A stretch of 20,905 bases of DNA, taken from an uncultured Clostridium sp. (GTDB lineage Bacteria > Bacillota_A > Clostridia > TANB77 > CAG-508). The notes below the pieces were generated by a model. That model saw only the letters and a list, made by a program, of their open reading frames with translations, made no database searches and had not been told where the DNA came from. The stretch lies in contig CANCZH010000029.1 in the NCBI GenBank assembly GCA_947382445.1, positions 1 through 20,905 of the forward strand, in the 5' to 3' direction. The translations under genes and the position numbers were made by a program. The number at the start of each line of letters is the position of its first letter. Position 1 is the first letter of the stretch. Of this stretch, positions 13,521 through 20,905 are shown piece by piece.

Positions 13521-15536
13521 TTACTTTTCTAACATTATTTTCAATACTTCTGATACACTCCAAGCTTGAGATATTGTTCCTACTGGTAAATATGGTGGTT
13601 TTGAATTATATAATTCTGATATAGTTCCTAATGCTCCTTCTTTCATTGCTGATGTAAAATTCTTTTTAAAGTTTTCTAAAACTTTGTTATAATCTTTTAT
13701 TAATTTTTTCTTTGTTTCGCTATCTTTTTCACTTTTTATTAAATTTTTAAATGCATCTATATATAAACCTGCAAGCCATGGCCATGTAATACCTTGATGA
13801 TAGCTCATATCTCTTTTAAAACTATCTCCTTCATATATAGCAACATATTTTCTATCTTTTGAGGATAATGTTGCTAAACCATATTTGGTTAATAATTCTT
13901 TTGTTACTGTTTCAAACATTTTTTTTGGTTTTTCATTTGACATTGTCATTACAGGGTATGTTGTTGATAATGCGAATAATTGATTTGGTCTTATTTCTTC
14001 ACTTCCTAACACATCATATAAGCATTTATTTTTTTCATTATAGAACTTTTTATTAAAACTCGCTTTTACTTTTTTACCAAGAGCTATACATTCTTCTCTT
14101 GTCTGGTTATCATTAAATTTCTTTGCTAAGTTTTCTAAAGTTTTTATGGCATTATACCATAGTGCATTTACTTCTACTGCCTTACCACTTCTTGGAGTTA
14201 CAGCAAAATTTGAAATTTTAGCATCCATCCATGTTAATTGTGTTGTTTCTGTTCCTGCTGAAATTAAACCATCTGTGTCCATATAAATATTACTTTCATC
14301 TATATTTATACCTTTTTGAAACATATAAAATATATTTTTTAATATACTATATAAGTTTATTTCTATAAACTTATAATCATTTGTATATTTTATGTATTTG
14401 TTTACTTGGTCAAATAGTAATAATGAACTATCAACACTATTATATAATGGTCTACTGTCATATCCAGAATATCCATTTGGTATTAACCCAAATTTTATAT
14501 CTCTTGTCATCATTAACAATATTTCTCTTGCTATTTTAAACCTTTTTGTTTTAAGAAGTAGCCCTTCATATGAGATTAATGTGTCTCTTCCCCAGTCTAA
14601 AAACCATGGATATCCAGCAATTATGGTATGTAAAGAAAACTTTTGTCTATATGTTATAAATGTATCAGCAGAAATAATTAAATCTCTTATTTTTTCTTTT
14701 TCTTGTTTTGCTTCTTTATCGTTTATTAATTCTGTTTCTTCTATTATTTTTTGCAATCTTTTTTCTTCTTGTGCTATTATTTTCTTTCCATCTATTTCTT
14801 CAATATTATCTTCTAGTCCACATACTACTGTAAATTCTTTTTCCTCATTCGCTTTTATTTCAACTTCATATCTTCCTGTTACTATTAAGTCTTCTTCTGG
14901 ATAGAATCCTCTTTTTTCTTCTTCGATATAATACATATTTTTGAATATATCTTTTTGATGTTCTATGTATTTTCCATCTTTTAAGTATAAATATATTGGT
15001 GCAGATTTATTTCCATCTATTGTTACTCTTACCTTATTATTTATAACACGTTGATTAATATTATAATCATGGTTTGTGCTCATTTGATGAAAATCTCTAT
15101 AATTCATTATTGGAGCTAATTTCATAGTTATATCTTGATTTGTATTTTTTATTTTATAATAAACACAAACTATATTTTTTCCATAAACCATTGTTATTTG
15201 TTTTTCTACTTTAATTCCATTAATATCATACTTATATATTGGATTATATATTTTTTCAAAGCTTTCTAGTTTTTTATATCCATCTGATATAAAGTTTTTA
15301 CAAATATTGCTATAAAGTATTTCTTCTTTTCCATCTATAACTATGCTTTCGTCTATTTTAGATAATAATACATATCTTCTTGCTGGTGGATCTAATGGTG
15401 CCACTAATAGTCCATGGTATTTTCTTGTATTAATTCCAAGAACTGTCTGACTTGCAAATCCGCCAATGCCATTTGTAATTATCCATTCTTTACTAAGCCC
15501 TGACTTTATCTCTAATTGTTTCTTACTTAACTTCAT
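13521..15536 (-). CDS. Glycogen debranching enzyme (amylo-alpha-1,6-glucosidase, GH133-like)
   Basis: A 671-residue enzyme of the bacterial and archaeal type glycogen debranching family, hydrolysing alpha-1,6 branch points in glycogen in the cytosol. The N-terminal beta-rich domain (about 10-270) begins with EWIITNGIGGFASQTVLGINTR and KYHGLLVA, the family signature. The C-terminal (alpha/alpha)6 catalytic domain (about 285-670) shows WFLDWGRDT (311-319), LTWMDAK (434-440), EVNALWYNA (455-463), YHQGITWPWLAG (579-590), GTISELY (637-643) and SQAWSVSEVLK (656-666), which surround the acidic active site. Length is typical. AGGAG lies 8 bases before the ATG. It lies 14 bases after the YvcK-like gene. 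No other glycogen gene is in the window. Confidence 0.93.
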   Translation of the reverse strand: MKLSKKQLEIKSGLSKEWIITNGIGGFASQTVLGINTRKYHGLLVAPLDPPARRYVLLSKIDESIVIDGKEEILYSNICKNFISDGYKKLESFEKIYNPIYKYDINGIKVEKQITMVYGKNIVCVYYKIKNTNQDITMKLAPIMNYRDFHQMSTNHDYNINQRVINNKVRVTIDGNKSAPIYLYLKDGKYIEHQKDIFKNMYYIEEEKRGFYPEEDLIVTGRYEVEIKANEEKEFTVVCGLEDNIEEIDGKKIIAQEEKRLQKIIEETELINDKEAKQEKEKIRDLIISADTFITYRQKFSLHTIIAGYPWFLDWGRDTLISYEGLLLKTKRFKIAREILLMMTRDIKFGLIPNGYSGYDSRPLYNSVDSSLLLFDQVNKYIKYTNDYKFIEINLYSILKNIFYMFQKGINIDESNIYMDTDGLISAGTETTQLTWMDAKISNFAVTPRSGKAVEVNALWYNAIKTLENLAKKFNDNQTREECIALGKKVKASFNKKFYNEKNKCLYDVLGSEEIRPNQLFALSTTYPVMTMSNEKPKKMFETVTKELLTKYGLATLSSKDRKYVAIYEGDSFKRDMSYHQGITWPWLAGLYIDAFKNLIKSEKDSETKKKLIKDYNKVLENFKKNFTSAMKEGALGTISELYNSKPPYLPVGTISQAWSVSEVLKIMLEK

Positions 15537-15550
15537 TTGTAAATCTCCTA

Positions 15551-17083
15551 TTATTTATTTAGTTTTTCCATTTCTCTATACAACTTCTGATTCTCGTTTT
15601 TCTTTTCAGCTGTTGTTTGTATTGATTCTATTCTTTCTCTGTATTTTGAATTAAATTTACTTTTTCCTTTAACAGATTTTTTCTTTGAGCGTTCTATTTT
15701 CTTTTTATTTTTTCTTATTTTTTCTGTTTCCTTTTTTTCTCTTTTTAATTCATCTTCTAGTATAGAGTTTACTAATAAGTATTGTGGCGTGCTTTCTTTA
15801 TCTCTAAATTTCAAATCATTACATATCAATTCCATTATTGATGAAGCAATTATATCTGGATCATGTCTTATGAATTCTCCATCAATTTTAGATAGATTTT
15901 TTTGAATTATTTTTATTCCTTTTTTAGTTGCTTTATCAATATCTTGAAGTACTATATCTTGTCCCTCTTGATTATATTTTCTAACAAATTCAGGTACTAT
16001 CTCTCCAGTATCTGCCAGGCAATAATCAATTATTTCTTTTCCTACATGTTCAAATATAGCTTCTAAGTGGTCTGATATAGAATAATTGTCTGTTTGCCCT
16101 GGCTCTGTCATTAAGTTTGTTATATAAATTTTTAATGCTTTGCTTTCTTTTATTGCTTTTGAAACATTTTTTACAATTAAGTTTGGTAATACATTTGTAT
16201 ACAAGCTTCCTGGTCCAATTATTATTGCATCTGCATCTTGTATTGCTTCTATAACTCCTGGTGCTGGTGTGCAATTAGTTGGTACTAAATGTATTCTTTT
16301 TATTTTACTTATTTTATTATATACAACTTCTGGAATTCTTTCTTTTTTTTCAACAACTGTTCCGTCTTCTAACTCTGCACTTATAGTTATATCGTCTAAT
16401 GTTGATGGTAAAACTTTTCCTGTTATATTTAATATCTCTGTACTTTTTCGTATTCCAACAGATGGATTCTCATATATTTCATTCATCGCAGCTAAATAGA
16501 TGTCTCCAAAATTTAATCCTTTTATTTTAGAATTTTTGAAGTTCCATTTAAATAACTTATCCATTAGTTCTTCTTTATCTGATAGTGCAATTATACTATC
16601 TTTTATTTCTTCATATGGTTGCAATCCTAGTTCTTTTCTTGATTTTGTTTCTTGTGTTCCATAATCAGATAGTGTAACTATTGCTGTTATGTTATTTGTA
16701 TATTTCTTTAACCCTTTTATTACATTATTTAGCCCTGTTCCTCCACCTATTACAACTACCTTTGGACCTTCATCATACATTGTTTTATTAAATATTAAAC
16801 CTTTTAAATTTTTATTAGCTTTTTGTCCTTTTTCTGTTGATGTGTTGTTTGCTTCTATTAGGATTTCTAGTACTCTTTTTTGCATAAATACAAATCCTAT
16901 TACTATTGCTGTGAAGCCTGCAACAAATGATATGACTATTTTAATTATATCTGTTGGTCTTAGTACTTTTGATTCTATTATATTTGCAAATGCAAAGCAT
17001 ATTAGGCATATTCCTATTATTATTAAACCTATCCATCTTTTTATTTTTGTTTTATTGTTAAACCAGCTAAAGAATCCTTTCAT
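15551..17083 (-). CDS. YvcK/CofD-family protein, membrane-anchored and divergent
   Basis: A 510-residue protein with a YvcK/CofD-like core. YvcK proteins bind UDP-sugars and are needed for carbon metabolism and cell wall shape in Bacillus subtilis; CofD relatives transfer lactyl phosphate. Two N-terminal transmembrane helices (about 17-36 and 46-67) precede the core (about 107-435), with GGGTGLNNVIKGL (113-125), GPGSLYTNVLPNLIV (290-304) and TNLMTEPGQTDNYSISDH (322-339). The conserved loop usually reading DDGGSSGRLR is SDYGTQETKSR here (139-149). A Lys/Arg/Glu-rich tail (445-510) extends the C-terminus. AAGGAG lies 7 bases before the ATG. It lies 14 bases after murB; rapZ and whiA, frequent yvcK neighbours, are absent. 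Family membership is firm; exact function is not. Confidence 0.88.
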   Translation of the reverse strand: MKGFFSWFNNKTKIKRWIGLIIIGICLICFAFANIIESKVLRPTDIIKIVISFVAGFTAIVIGFVFMQKRVLEILIEANNTSTEKGQKANKNLKGLIFNKTMYDEGPKVVVIGGGTGLNNVIKGLKKYTNNITAIVTLSDYGTQETKSRKELGLQPYEEIKDSIIALSDKEELMDKLFKWNFKNSKIKGLNFGDIYLAAMNEIYENPSVGIRKSTEILNITGKVLPSTLDDITISAELEDGTVVEKKERIPEVVYNKISKIKRIHLVPTNCTPAPGVIEAIQDADAIIIGPGSLYTNVLPNLIVKNVSKAIKESKALKIYITNLMTEPGQTDNYSISDHLEAIFEHVGKEIIDYCLADTGEIVPEFVRKYNQEGQDIVLQDIDKATKKGIKIIQKNLSKIDGEFIRHDPDIIASSIMELICNDLKFRDKESTPQYLLVNSILEDELKREKKETEKIRKNKKKIERSKKKSVKGKSKFNSKYRERIESIQTTAEKKNENQKLYREMEKLNK

Positions 17084-17097
17084 TACTCTCTCCTTTT

Positions 17098-17988
17098 CTA
17101 TTCTAGTATGATTACTTCTGTTTCTAATTTCTCATTGAATTTTTCTTGTATTGTTTTTTTAGTGTATTCTATTAAGTCTATAATATCTTGTGCTGTCGAA
17201 TTTCCTGTATTTACTATAAATCCTGCGTGTTTTTCTGAAATTTGAGCTCCACCAATTTTATATCCCTTTAAATTTGCTTCATCTATCAGTTTCGCTGGTA
17301 TGCAGTTATCTTTTCTTTTAAATATGCTTCCTGCATTCGGCATTTCTAGTGGTTGTTTTGTTCTTCTGCTTTCAGTAAATTCTTCTCTCTTTTGTTTTAT
17401 TGTTTCTTTGTTTCCTTTGTTTGTTTTAAATGTACTTTCAAGTATTATCCAATTTTTATTGAAAAATATACTATTTCTATATGAAAATTCATGTTCTTTA
17501 TTTTCTATTTTTTTTATATTGTAATTTTCGTCTAAATATGTTGTTGATATTAAGATATCTTTTATCTCTGAGCCATATGCTCCTGCATTCATTTTTACAG
17601 CTCCACCAATTGTTCCTGGTATACCTGATGCGAATTCATAGTCTTCTATTTCGTTTCTGTATGCAAATTCTGAAAGTAATGCTAAAGGTACCCCTGCTTC
17701 TGCAATTATTTCATCATTTTCAATTTTTAATGTTTTAAAATTTAATTTTATTATTATGCCTCTAAAACCGTCATCTTTTACGATTACATTAGTACCATTA
17801 CCTAATATGTATGTTTTTATTTTTAAAGTTTTGGCTACTTTTAAAATATATATTAATTCTTTAACATTATTGGCAATTACAAAAAAGTCAGCTACTCCTC
17901 CTACTTTAAAAGAAGTATGTTTGCTCATTTTTTCGTTTACAAATATGTTGGAAGAATCTATTTCTTTTACTAATTCATCATAAATCAT
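17098..17988 (-). CDS. murB: UDP-N-acetylenolpyruvoylglucosamine reductase
   Basis: A 296-residue FAD enzyme that reduces UDP-GlcNAc-enolpyruvate to UDP-MurNAc with NADPH, the second committed step of peptidoglycan synthesis, in the cytosol. The FAD domain shows GNGTNVIVKDDGF (63-75) and the AGIPGTIGGA-type segment SGIPGTIGGAVKMNAGAYG (121-139). The substrate domain has YRNSIFF (170-176), PNAGSIFKR (217-225) with the catalytic Ser221, and the C-terminal acid Glu291 in LETEV. The short YRNS form is the type II MurB of Firmicutes. GGAGG lies 10 bases before the ATG. It is first gene of the operon with the YvcK-like gene, the debranching enzyme gene and holA. Confidence 0.97.
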   Translation of the reverse strand: MIYDELVKEIDSSNIFVNEKMSKHTSFKVGGVADFFVIANNVKELIYILKVAKTLKIKTYILGNGTNVIVKDDGFRGIIIKLNFKTLKIENDEIIAEAGVPLALLSEFAYRNEIEDYEFASGIPGTIGGAVKMNAGAYGSEIKDILISTTYLDENYNIKKIENKEHEFSYRNSIFFNKNWIILESTFKTNKGNKETIKQKREEFTESRRTKQPLEMPNAGSIFKRKDNCIPAKLIDEANLKGYKIGGAQISEKHAGFIVNTGNSTAQDIIDLIEYTKKTIQEKFNEKLETEVIILE

Positions 17989-18049
17989 TTTGCTTTTTCC
18001 TCCAATTTAAATATAGAAACTTTGTTTTCCCTATAATATCACTTTGTGT

Positions 18050-18078
18050 ATCATATCATTTTTTGTTCTTTTTTACAA
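18050..18078 (-). promoter_or_regulatory. Putative SigA promoter of the murB operon
   Basis: TTGTAA (18078-18073), 17-base spacer, TATGAT (18055-18050). Transcription should start near 18043, giving a leader of about 55 bases before murB. It lies between the glycosyltransferase terminator and murB, where a promoter is expected. The boxes each deviate from consensus in one or two bases. Confidence 0.6.
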
Positions 18079-18114
18079 GGAATTTTAATTAAAAATGCTT
18101 TCCTTTTTATAATA

Positions 18115-18146
18115 TTCAAAAAGCGGAGAATTTATTTCTCCGCTTT
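18115..18146 (-). terminator. Rho-independent terminator after the glycosyltransferase gene
   Basis: On the minus strand, perfect 11-bp arms AAAGCGGAGAA (18146-18136) and TTCTCCGCTTT (18130-18120) enclose a 5-base loop and run into TTTTTGAATATT. The stem is GC-rich against a very AT-rich background. It begins 10 bases after the glycosyltransferase stop. Confidence 0.9.
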
Positions 18147-18155
18147 CAGTTTTTC

Positions 18156-19241
18156 TTAAATATCTTTTATTTTAACATCTCTTTTATGTTCTATTTTTTC
18201 CCATTTTGTATTTGGTCTTACTATACATTTTAGGTTAATTATAAGCCATGACCCCATAAATAATGGAAACATTAAAATTCCTTTAAACATTTTTTTAATT
18301 GGCTTTTTCTCAATTATCATTACGAAAATTGCTGTAAATATTGGAACTATTAATGTTGCTATAAGATATTTTGCATAATTAAATATTAGAGTTCCAATTG
18401 TCATTTCATCTGCTAAAAATATCACTGTATTTATTACAAGTAATAGCATTGTTACTAACATCATTGGAATTCCCATTAAATATAATAATCCGTCAAAGTT
18501 CATTAATGTTCTATATTCCACAATTCCTTCTGCTAAGTCTTTGGTATAATATTTCATGCATTGTAAATGTCCTACTGTCCATCTTGACCTTTGTGACCAA
18601 CTTTGTTTGAACTCTGTTGGTTGTTCATCATACACTATTGCATCTGTTGCCCAACCTAGTTTTCTTCCTTTAGCTATGTTTTTCAAAGAAAACTCTATAT
18701 CTTCTGTTAATGTTATAGTGTCCCATCCTGTTGGTTTTATCAAATTAAAGTCTACCATAAAACCTGTTCCATTTATTAATGGTGATAATCCTAAGTTGTA
18801 TCTTGCTAAATGGTAAAATCTATTCATTGTCCAATAGAATAATGCATATCCTGCTGAAATCCAACTATCGTCTGGATTTTTGATGTCTCTATATCCCTGT
18901 ACTATTTCTTCACCTTGACATAATTTTTTATTCATTGCATTTAAAAAGTTTTTATCAACTATATTATCTGCATCAAACACACAAAAAGCATCATAGTCTG
19001 CATTTTCTTTTATTTTTTGATTTAAAAACCATTGAAGTGCATGACCTTTTGTTTTGTTTTTCTCGTCAAATCTTTCTAGAACTGTTACTCCCATGTTTTT
19101 TGCAATTTTTGCTGTATCATCTGTGCAATTATCTGCAATTACATATATATCATATAACTCTTTTGGATAGTCAAGTCCTTGTAAACTTTCAATTAAGTTT
19201 CCTATAACACTTTGCTCATTGTGTGCTGGCAATATTAACAT
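18156..19241 (-). CDS. Family 2 glycosyltransferase, membrane-bound; 5' end frameshifted
   Basis: A 361-residue open frame of a processive-type GT2 enzyme (cellulose synthase or hyaluronan synthase-like fold) that uses a nucleotide sugar at the inner face of the membrane; the product is unknown. Motifs: the entry strand LPAHNEQ (4-10), VFDADN (88-93, DxD-like), LTEDIEFS (178-185) and QRSRW (217-221), followed by three C-terminal membrane segments (about 250-275, 287-311 and 321-340). The first ATG has no ribosome binding site and starts only three residues before the catalytic domain, while the in-frame codons just upstream encode the missing N-terminal helix (see 19242-19380). The gene follows pnp by 14 bases if the start is at 19380. 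Confidence 0.85.
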   Translation of the reverse strand: MLILPAHNEQSVIGNLIESLQGLDYPKELYDIYVIADNCTDDTAKIAKNMGVTVLERFDEKNKTKGHALQWFLNQKIKENADYDAFCVFDADNIVDKNFLNAMNKKLCQGEEIVQGYRDIKNPDDSWISAGYALFYWTMNRFYHLARYNLGLSPLINGTGFMVDFNLIKPTGWDTITLTEDIEFSLKNIAKGRKLGWATDAIVYDEQPTEFKQSWSQRSRWTVGHLQCMKYYTKDLAEGIVEYRTLMNFDGLLYLMGIPMMLVTMLLLVINTVIFLADEMTIGTLIFNYAKYLIATLIVPIFTAIFVMIIEKKPIKKMFKGILMFPLFMGSWLIINLKCIVRPNTKWEKIEHKRDVKIKDI

Positions 19242-19380
19242 AAATTTATGTTTTTTGTCTTTTATAAGTGGTTTTTCTTTAAATTGTATTAGTGCACATG
19301 CACTAATAATTAATTGATATAGCCAATAGATTACAATAATCCATCCGAATTGCTTGTTGTAGTATATAAATATATTTCAT
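19242..19380 (-). pseudogene. 5' end of the glycosyltransferase gene, displaced by a frameshift
   Basis: The codons in frame with the glycosyltransferase run open from 19376 to 19242 and encode 45 residues, including a hydrophobic helix (WIIVIYWLYQLIISACALI) and the lead-in KDKKHKF joining directly to MLILPAHNEQ. This is the expected N-terminus of such enzymes. They contain no ATG, GTG or TTG and are preceded by TGA (19379-19377). The only good start, ATG at 19380 with GAGGT 7 bases upstream, is one base out of frame and stops after 25 codons. One surplus base between about 19375 and 19362 would explain this; removing one T there gives a continuous protein beginning MKYIIYYNKQFGW. Confidence 0.75.
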
Positions 19381-19394
19381 ATTCTACCTCTTTT

Positions 19395-20905
19395 CTATTC
19401 TTCTACTTTTACTTCTTTGCTTTCCTCGTTGTTTTCTTCTTTTTTCTCTTCTTCCTCATTGTATCTCATTGTAAGATTAATTCTGTCTTGATCATCTATT
19501 TCTGTAACTTTAACCATTACTTCTTGACCTACTTTTAAGAAATCTTCTACTTTTTCTACTCTTTCTTTTGTTATTTTTGATTTATGAACTAAACCTTCTT
19601 TTCCTCCGCCTACTGAAACAAATGCTCCAAATGTCATAAGTTTAGTTACTTTTCCTTTATATATTTTTCCTACTTCAATTTCTCTTGCTATTTCATCAAT
19701 CATTTCTAATGCTTTGCTTCCATCAGCACCTTCTGTAGAATATATAAATACTGTTCCATCTTCTTCAATGTCAATTTTAACTCCTGTTTCATCAATGATT
19801 TTGTTTATCGTTTTTCCACCAGGTCCAATAACATCTTTTATTTTGTCTACTGAAATTTTTGTATTTATTATTCTTGGAGCATATTTTGAAATTTCTTTTC
19901 TTGGTCTTGATATTACTGGCATCATTATTTCATCTAATATATATTTTCTTGCATTTTTAGTTCTTTCAAATGCTTCTGCTATTATATCATATGATAAACC
20001 ATCAACTTTTATATCAACTTGTATAGCTGTTATTCCTTTTTCTGTTCCTCCAACTTTGAAGTCCATATCTCCAAAGAAATCTTCAATTCCTTGAATATCT
20101 GTTAACATTACATAGTTTGTATCATCATTTGGATCTGTTACTAATCCTGTTGAAATACCAGCCACTGGTCTTTTTATTGGAACACCTGCATCCATTAACG
20201 CTAATGTACTTCCACAAATACTTGCTTGTGATGTAGAACCATTTGAAGATAATACTTCTGATACAACTCTCATACAATATGGAAATTCTTCTTTAGATGG
20301 TAATACTGGCACTAAAGCTTTTTCAGCAAGTGCTCCATGTCCAATTTCTCTTCTTCCTGGTCCACGTGATGTTCTTGCTTCTCCTACACTATATGGTGGA
20401 AAGTTATATTGGTGCATATATCTTTTTGTTTCTTCTTCATCTATTCCGTCTAATATTTGTTCTTCACTAATCATTCCTAAAGTTGCTACTGATAATACTT
20501 GTGTTTGTCCTCTAGTAAACATACCACTTCCATGTACACGTGGTAATAATCCTACTTCACATGATAATGGTCTTATTTCATCTAATGCTCTTCCATCAAC
20601 TCTTTTATGTTCGTCAAATATTAAACTTCTAACTGTTTTCTTTTCTAATTTATAAAGAACTTCACCAATTGCTTGGCTATTTTCTGCTACAAATTCTTCT
20701 CCATGTTTTTCTGTTAAGTATTGTTTTACATCTTCTGCTAAAGCATCCATTCTACTATCTATAACTGTTTTGTCTTTATCTTGTACATCAGTTTTCATTC
20801 TATCTTTGAATTCTGCTTCAACTTCTGCATATAATTCTTCATTAACAGCAAAAGATTTATATTCAAATTTTGGTTTTCCTATTTCATCTTTCATTTTTTG
20901 AATGA
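19395..20905 (-). CDS. pnp: Polynucleotide phosphorylase, 5'-truncated by the window edge
   Basis: The C-terminal three quarters (about 502 residues visible) of PNPase, a 3'-5' exoribonuclease that degrades RNA by phosphorolysis. The frame is open to the window edge, so the internal ATG at 20894 is not the start; the first RNase PH domain lies outside. Numbered from that ATG: the alpha-helical linker (about 1-92); the second RNase PH domain (about 95-330) with TRGQTQ, RRREIGHG-type segment [10 protein letters not shown] (178-187) and the catalytic aspartates Asp272 and Asp278 in EDFFGDMD; the KH domain (about 343-405) with GPGG (357-360); the S1 domain (about 408-478); and an acidic Glu/Lys tail (479-499). 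The glycosyltransferase start follows 14 bases after the TAG stop. Confidence 0.97.
   Translation of the reverse strand, partial: IQKMKDEIGKPKFEYKSFAVNEELYAEVEAEFKDRMKTDVQDKDKTVIDSRMDALAEDVKQYLTEKHGEEFVAENSQAIGEVLYKLEKKTVRSLIFDEHKRVDGRALDEIRPLSCEVGLLPRVHGSGMFTRGQTQVLSVATLGMISEEQILDGIDEEETKRYMHQYNFPPYSVGEARTSRGPGRREIGHGALAEKALVPVLPSKEEFPYCMRVVSEVLSSNGSTSQASICGSTLALMDAGVPIKRPVAGISTGLVTDPNDDTNYVMLTDIQGIEDFFGDMDFKVGGTEKGITAIQVDIKVDGLSYDIIAEAFERTKNARKYILDEIMMPVISRPRKEISKYAPRIINTKISVDKIKDVIGPGGKTINKIIDETGVKIDIEEDGTVFIYSTEGADGSKALEMIDEIAREIEVGKIYKGKVTKLMTFGAFVSVGGGKEGLVHKSKITKERVEKVEDFLKVGQEVMVKVTEIDDQDRINLTMRYNEEEEKKEENNEESKEVKVEE

Noticed and set aside
14392..14904. 170-codon plus-strand open frame across the debranching enzyme gene
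   Set aside because: It is antisense to a conserved catalytic domain, its composition is that of a shadow frame, and it has no promoter or ribosome binding site.

Overview
The window is a compact, very AT-rich stretch from a spore-forming low-GC Firmicute, most likely an uncultured member of the class Clostridia. The evidence is a complete eight-gene spoIIIA sporulation operon, AGGAGG-type ribosome binding sites, consensus SigA promoters in AT-rich spacers, and housekeeping genes of clostridial type. All but one of the genes lie on the minus strand. The species cannot be named from the sequence.

Read in the minus direction from the right edge: the 3' three quarters of pnp (polynucleotide phosphorylase), then a membrane family 2 glycosyltransferase whose 5' end appears frameshifted, ending at a clear terminator (about 18115-18146). 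A new promoter (18078-18050) starts a tight operon: murB, a divergent membrane-anchored YvcK/CofD-family gene, a GH133 glycogen debranching enzyme and holA (spacings about 14 nt). Immediately after the holA stop, a consensus promoter drives a hypothetical membrane-anchored acidic protein, which ends at a bidirectional terminator (11401-11442). The single plus-strand gene, a small two-helix membrane protein with its own promoter, converges on that terminator.

Divergent from it, across a 285-bp spacer holding a perfect 46-bp palindrome, runs spoIIIAA-AB-AC-AD-AE-AF-AG-AH. Its products form the mother-cell part of the SpoIIIA-SpoIIQ channel across the forespore envelope. spoIIIAG carries a one-base frameshift. 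Starting five bases after the spoIIIAH stop, a consensus promoter (5741-5713) drives a second operon: a hypothetical membrane protein, a phosphofructokinase with an unusual active site, and argS. A palindrome between argS and a tRNA-Leu(CAA) contains two mirror-image promoters, one per strand. After the tRNA terminator come an MFS transporter and a short-chain dehydrogenase.

I see no phage, transposon, CRISPR array, defence system or riboswitch. No undescribed system is evident. The most notable signals are the mirror-image promoter palindrome at the tRNA gene, the hybrid phosphofructokinase active site, the YvcK-like protein that lacks the family's signature loop, the two single-base frameshifts, and the 46-bp palindrome upstream of spoIIIA.
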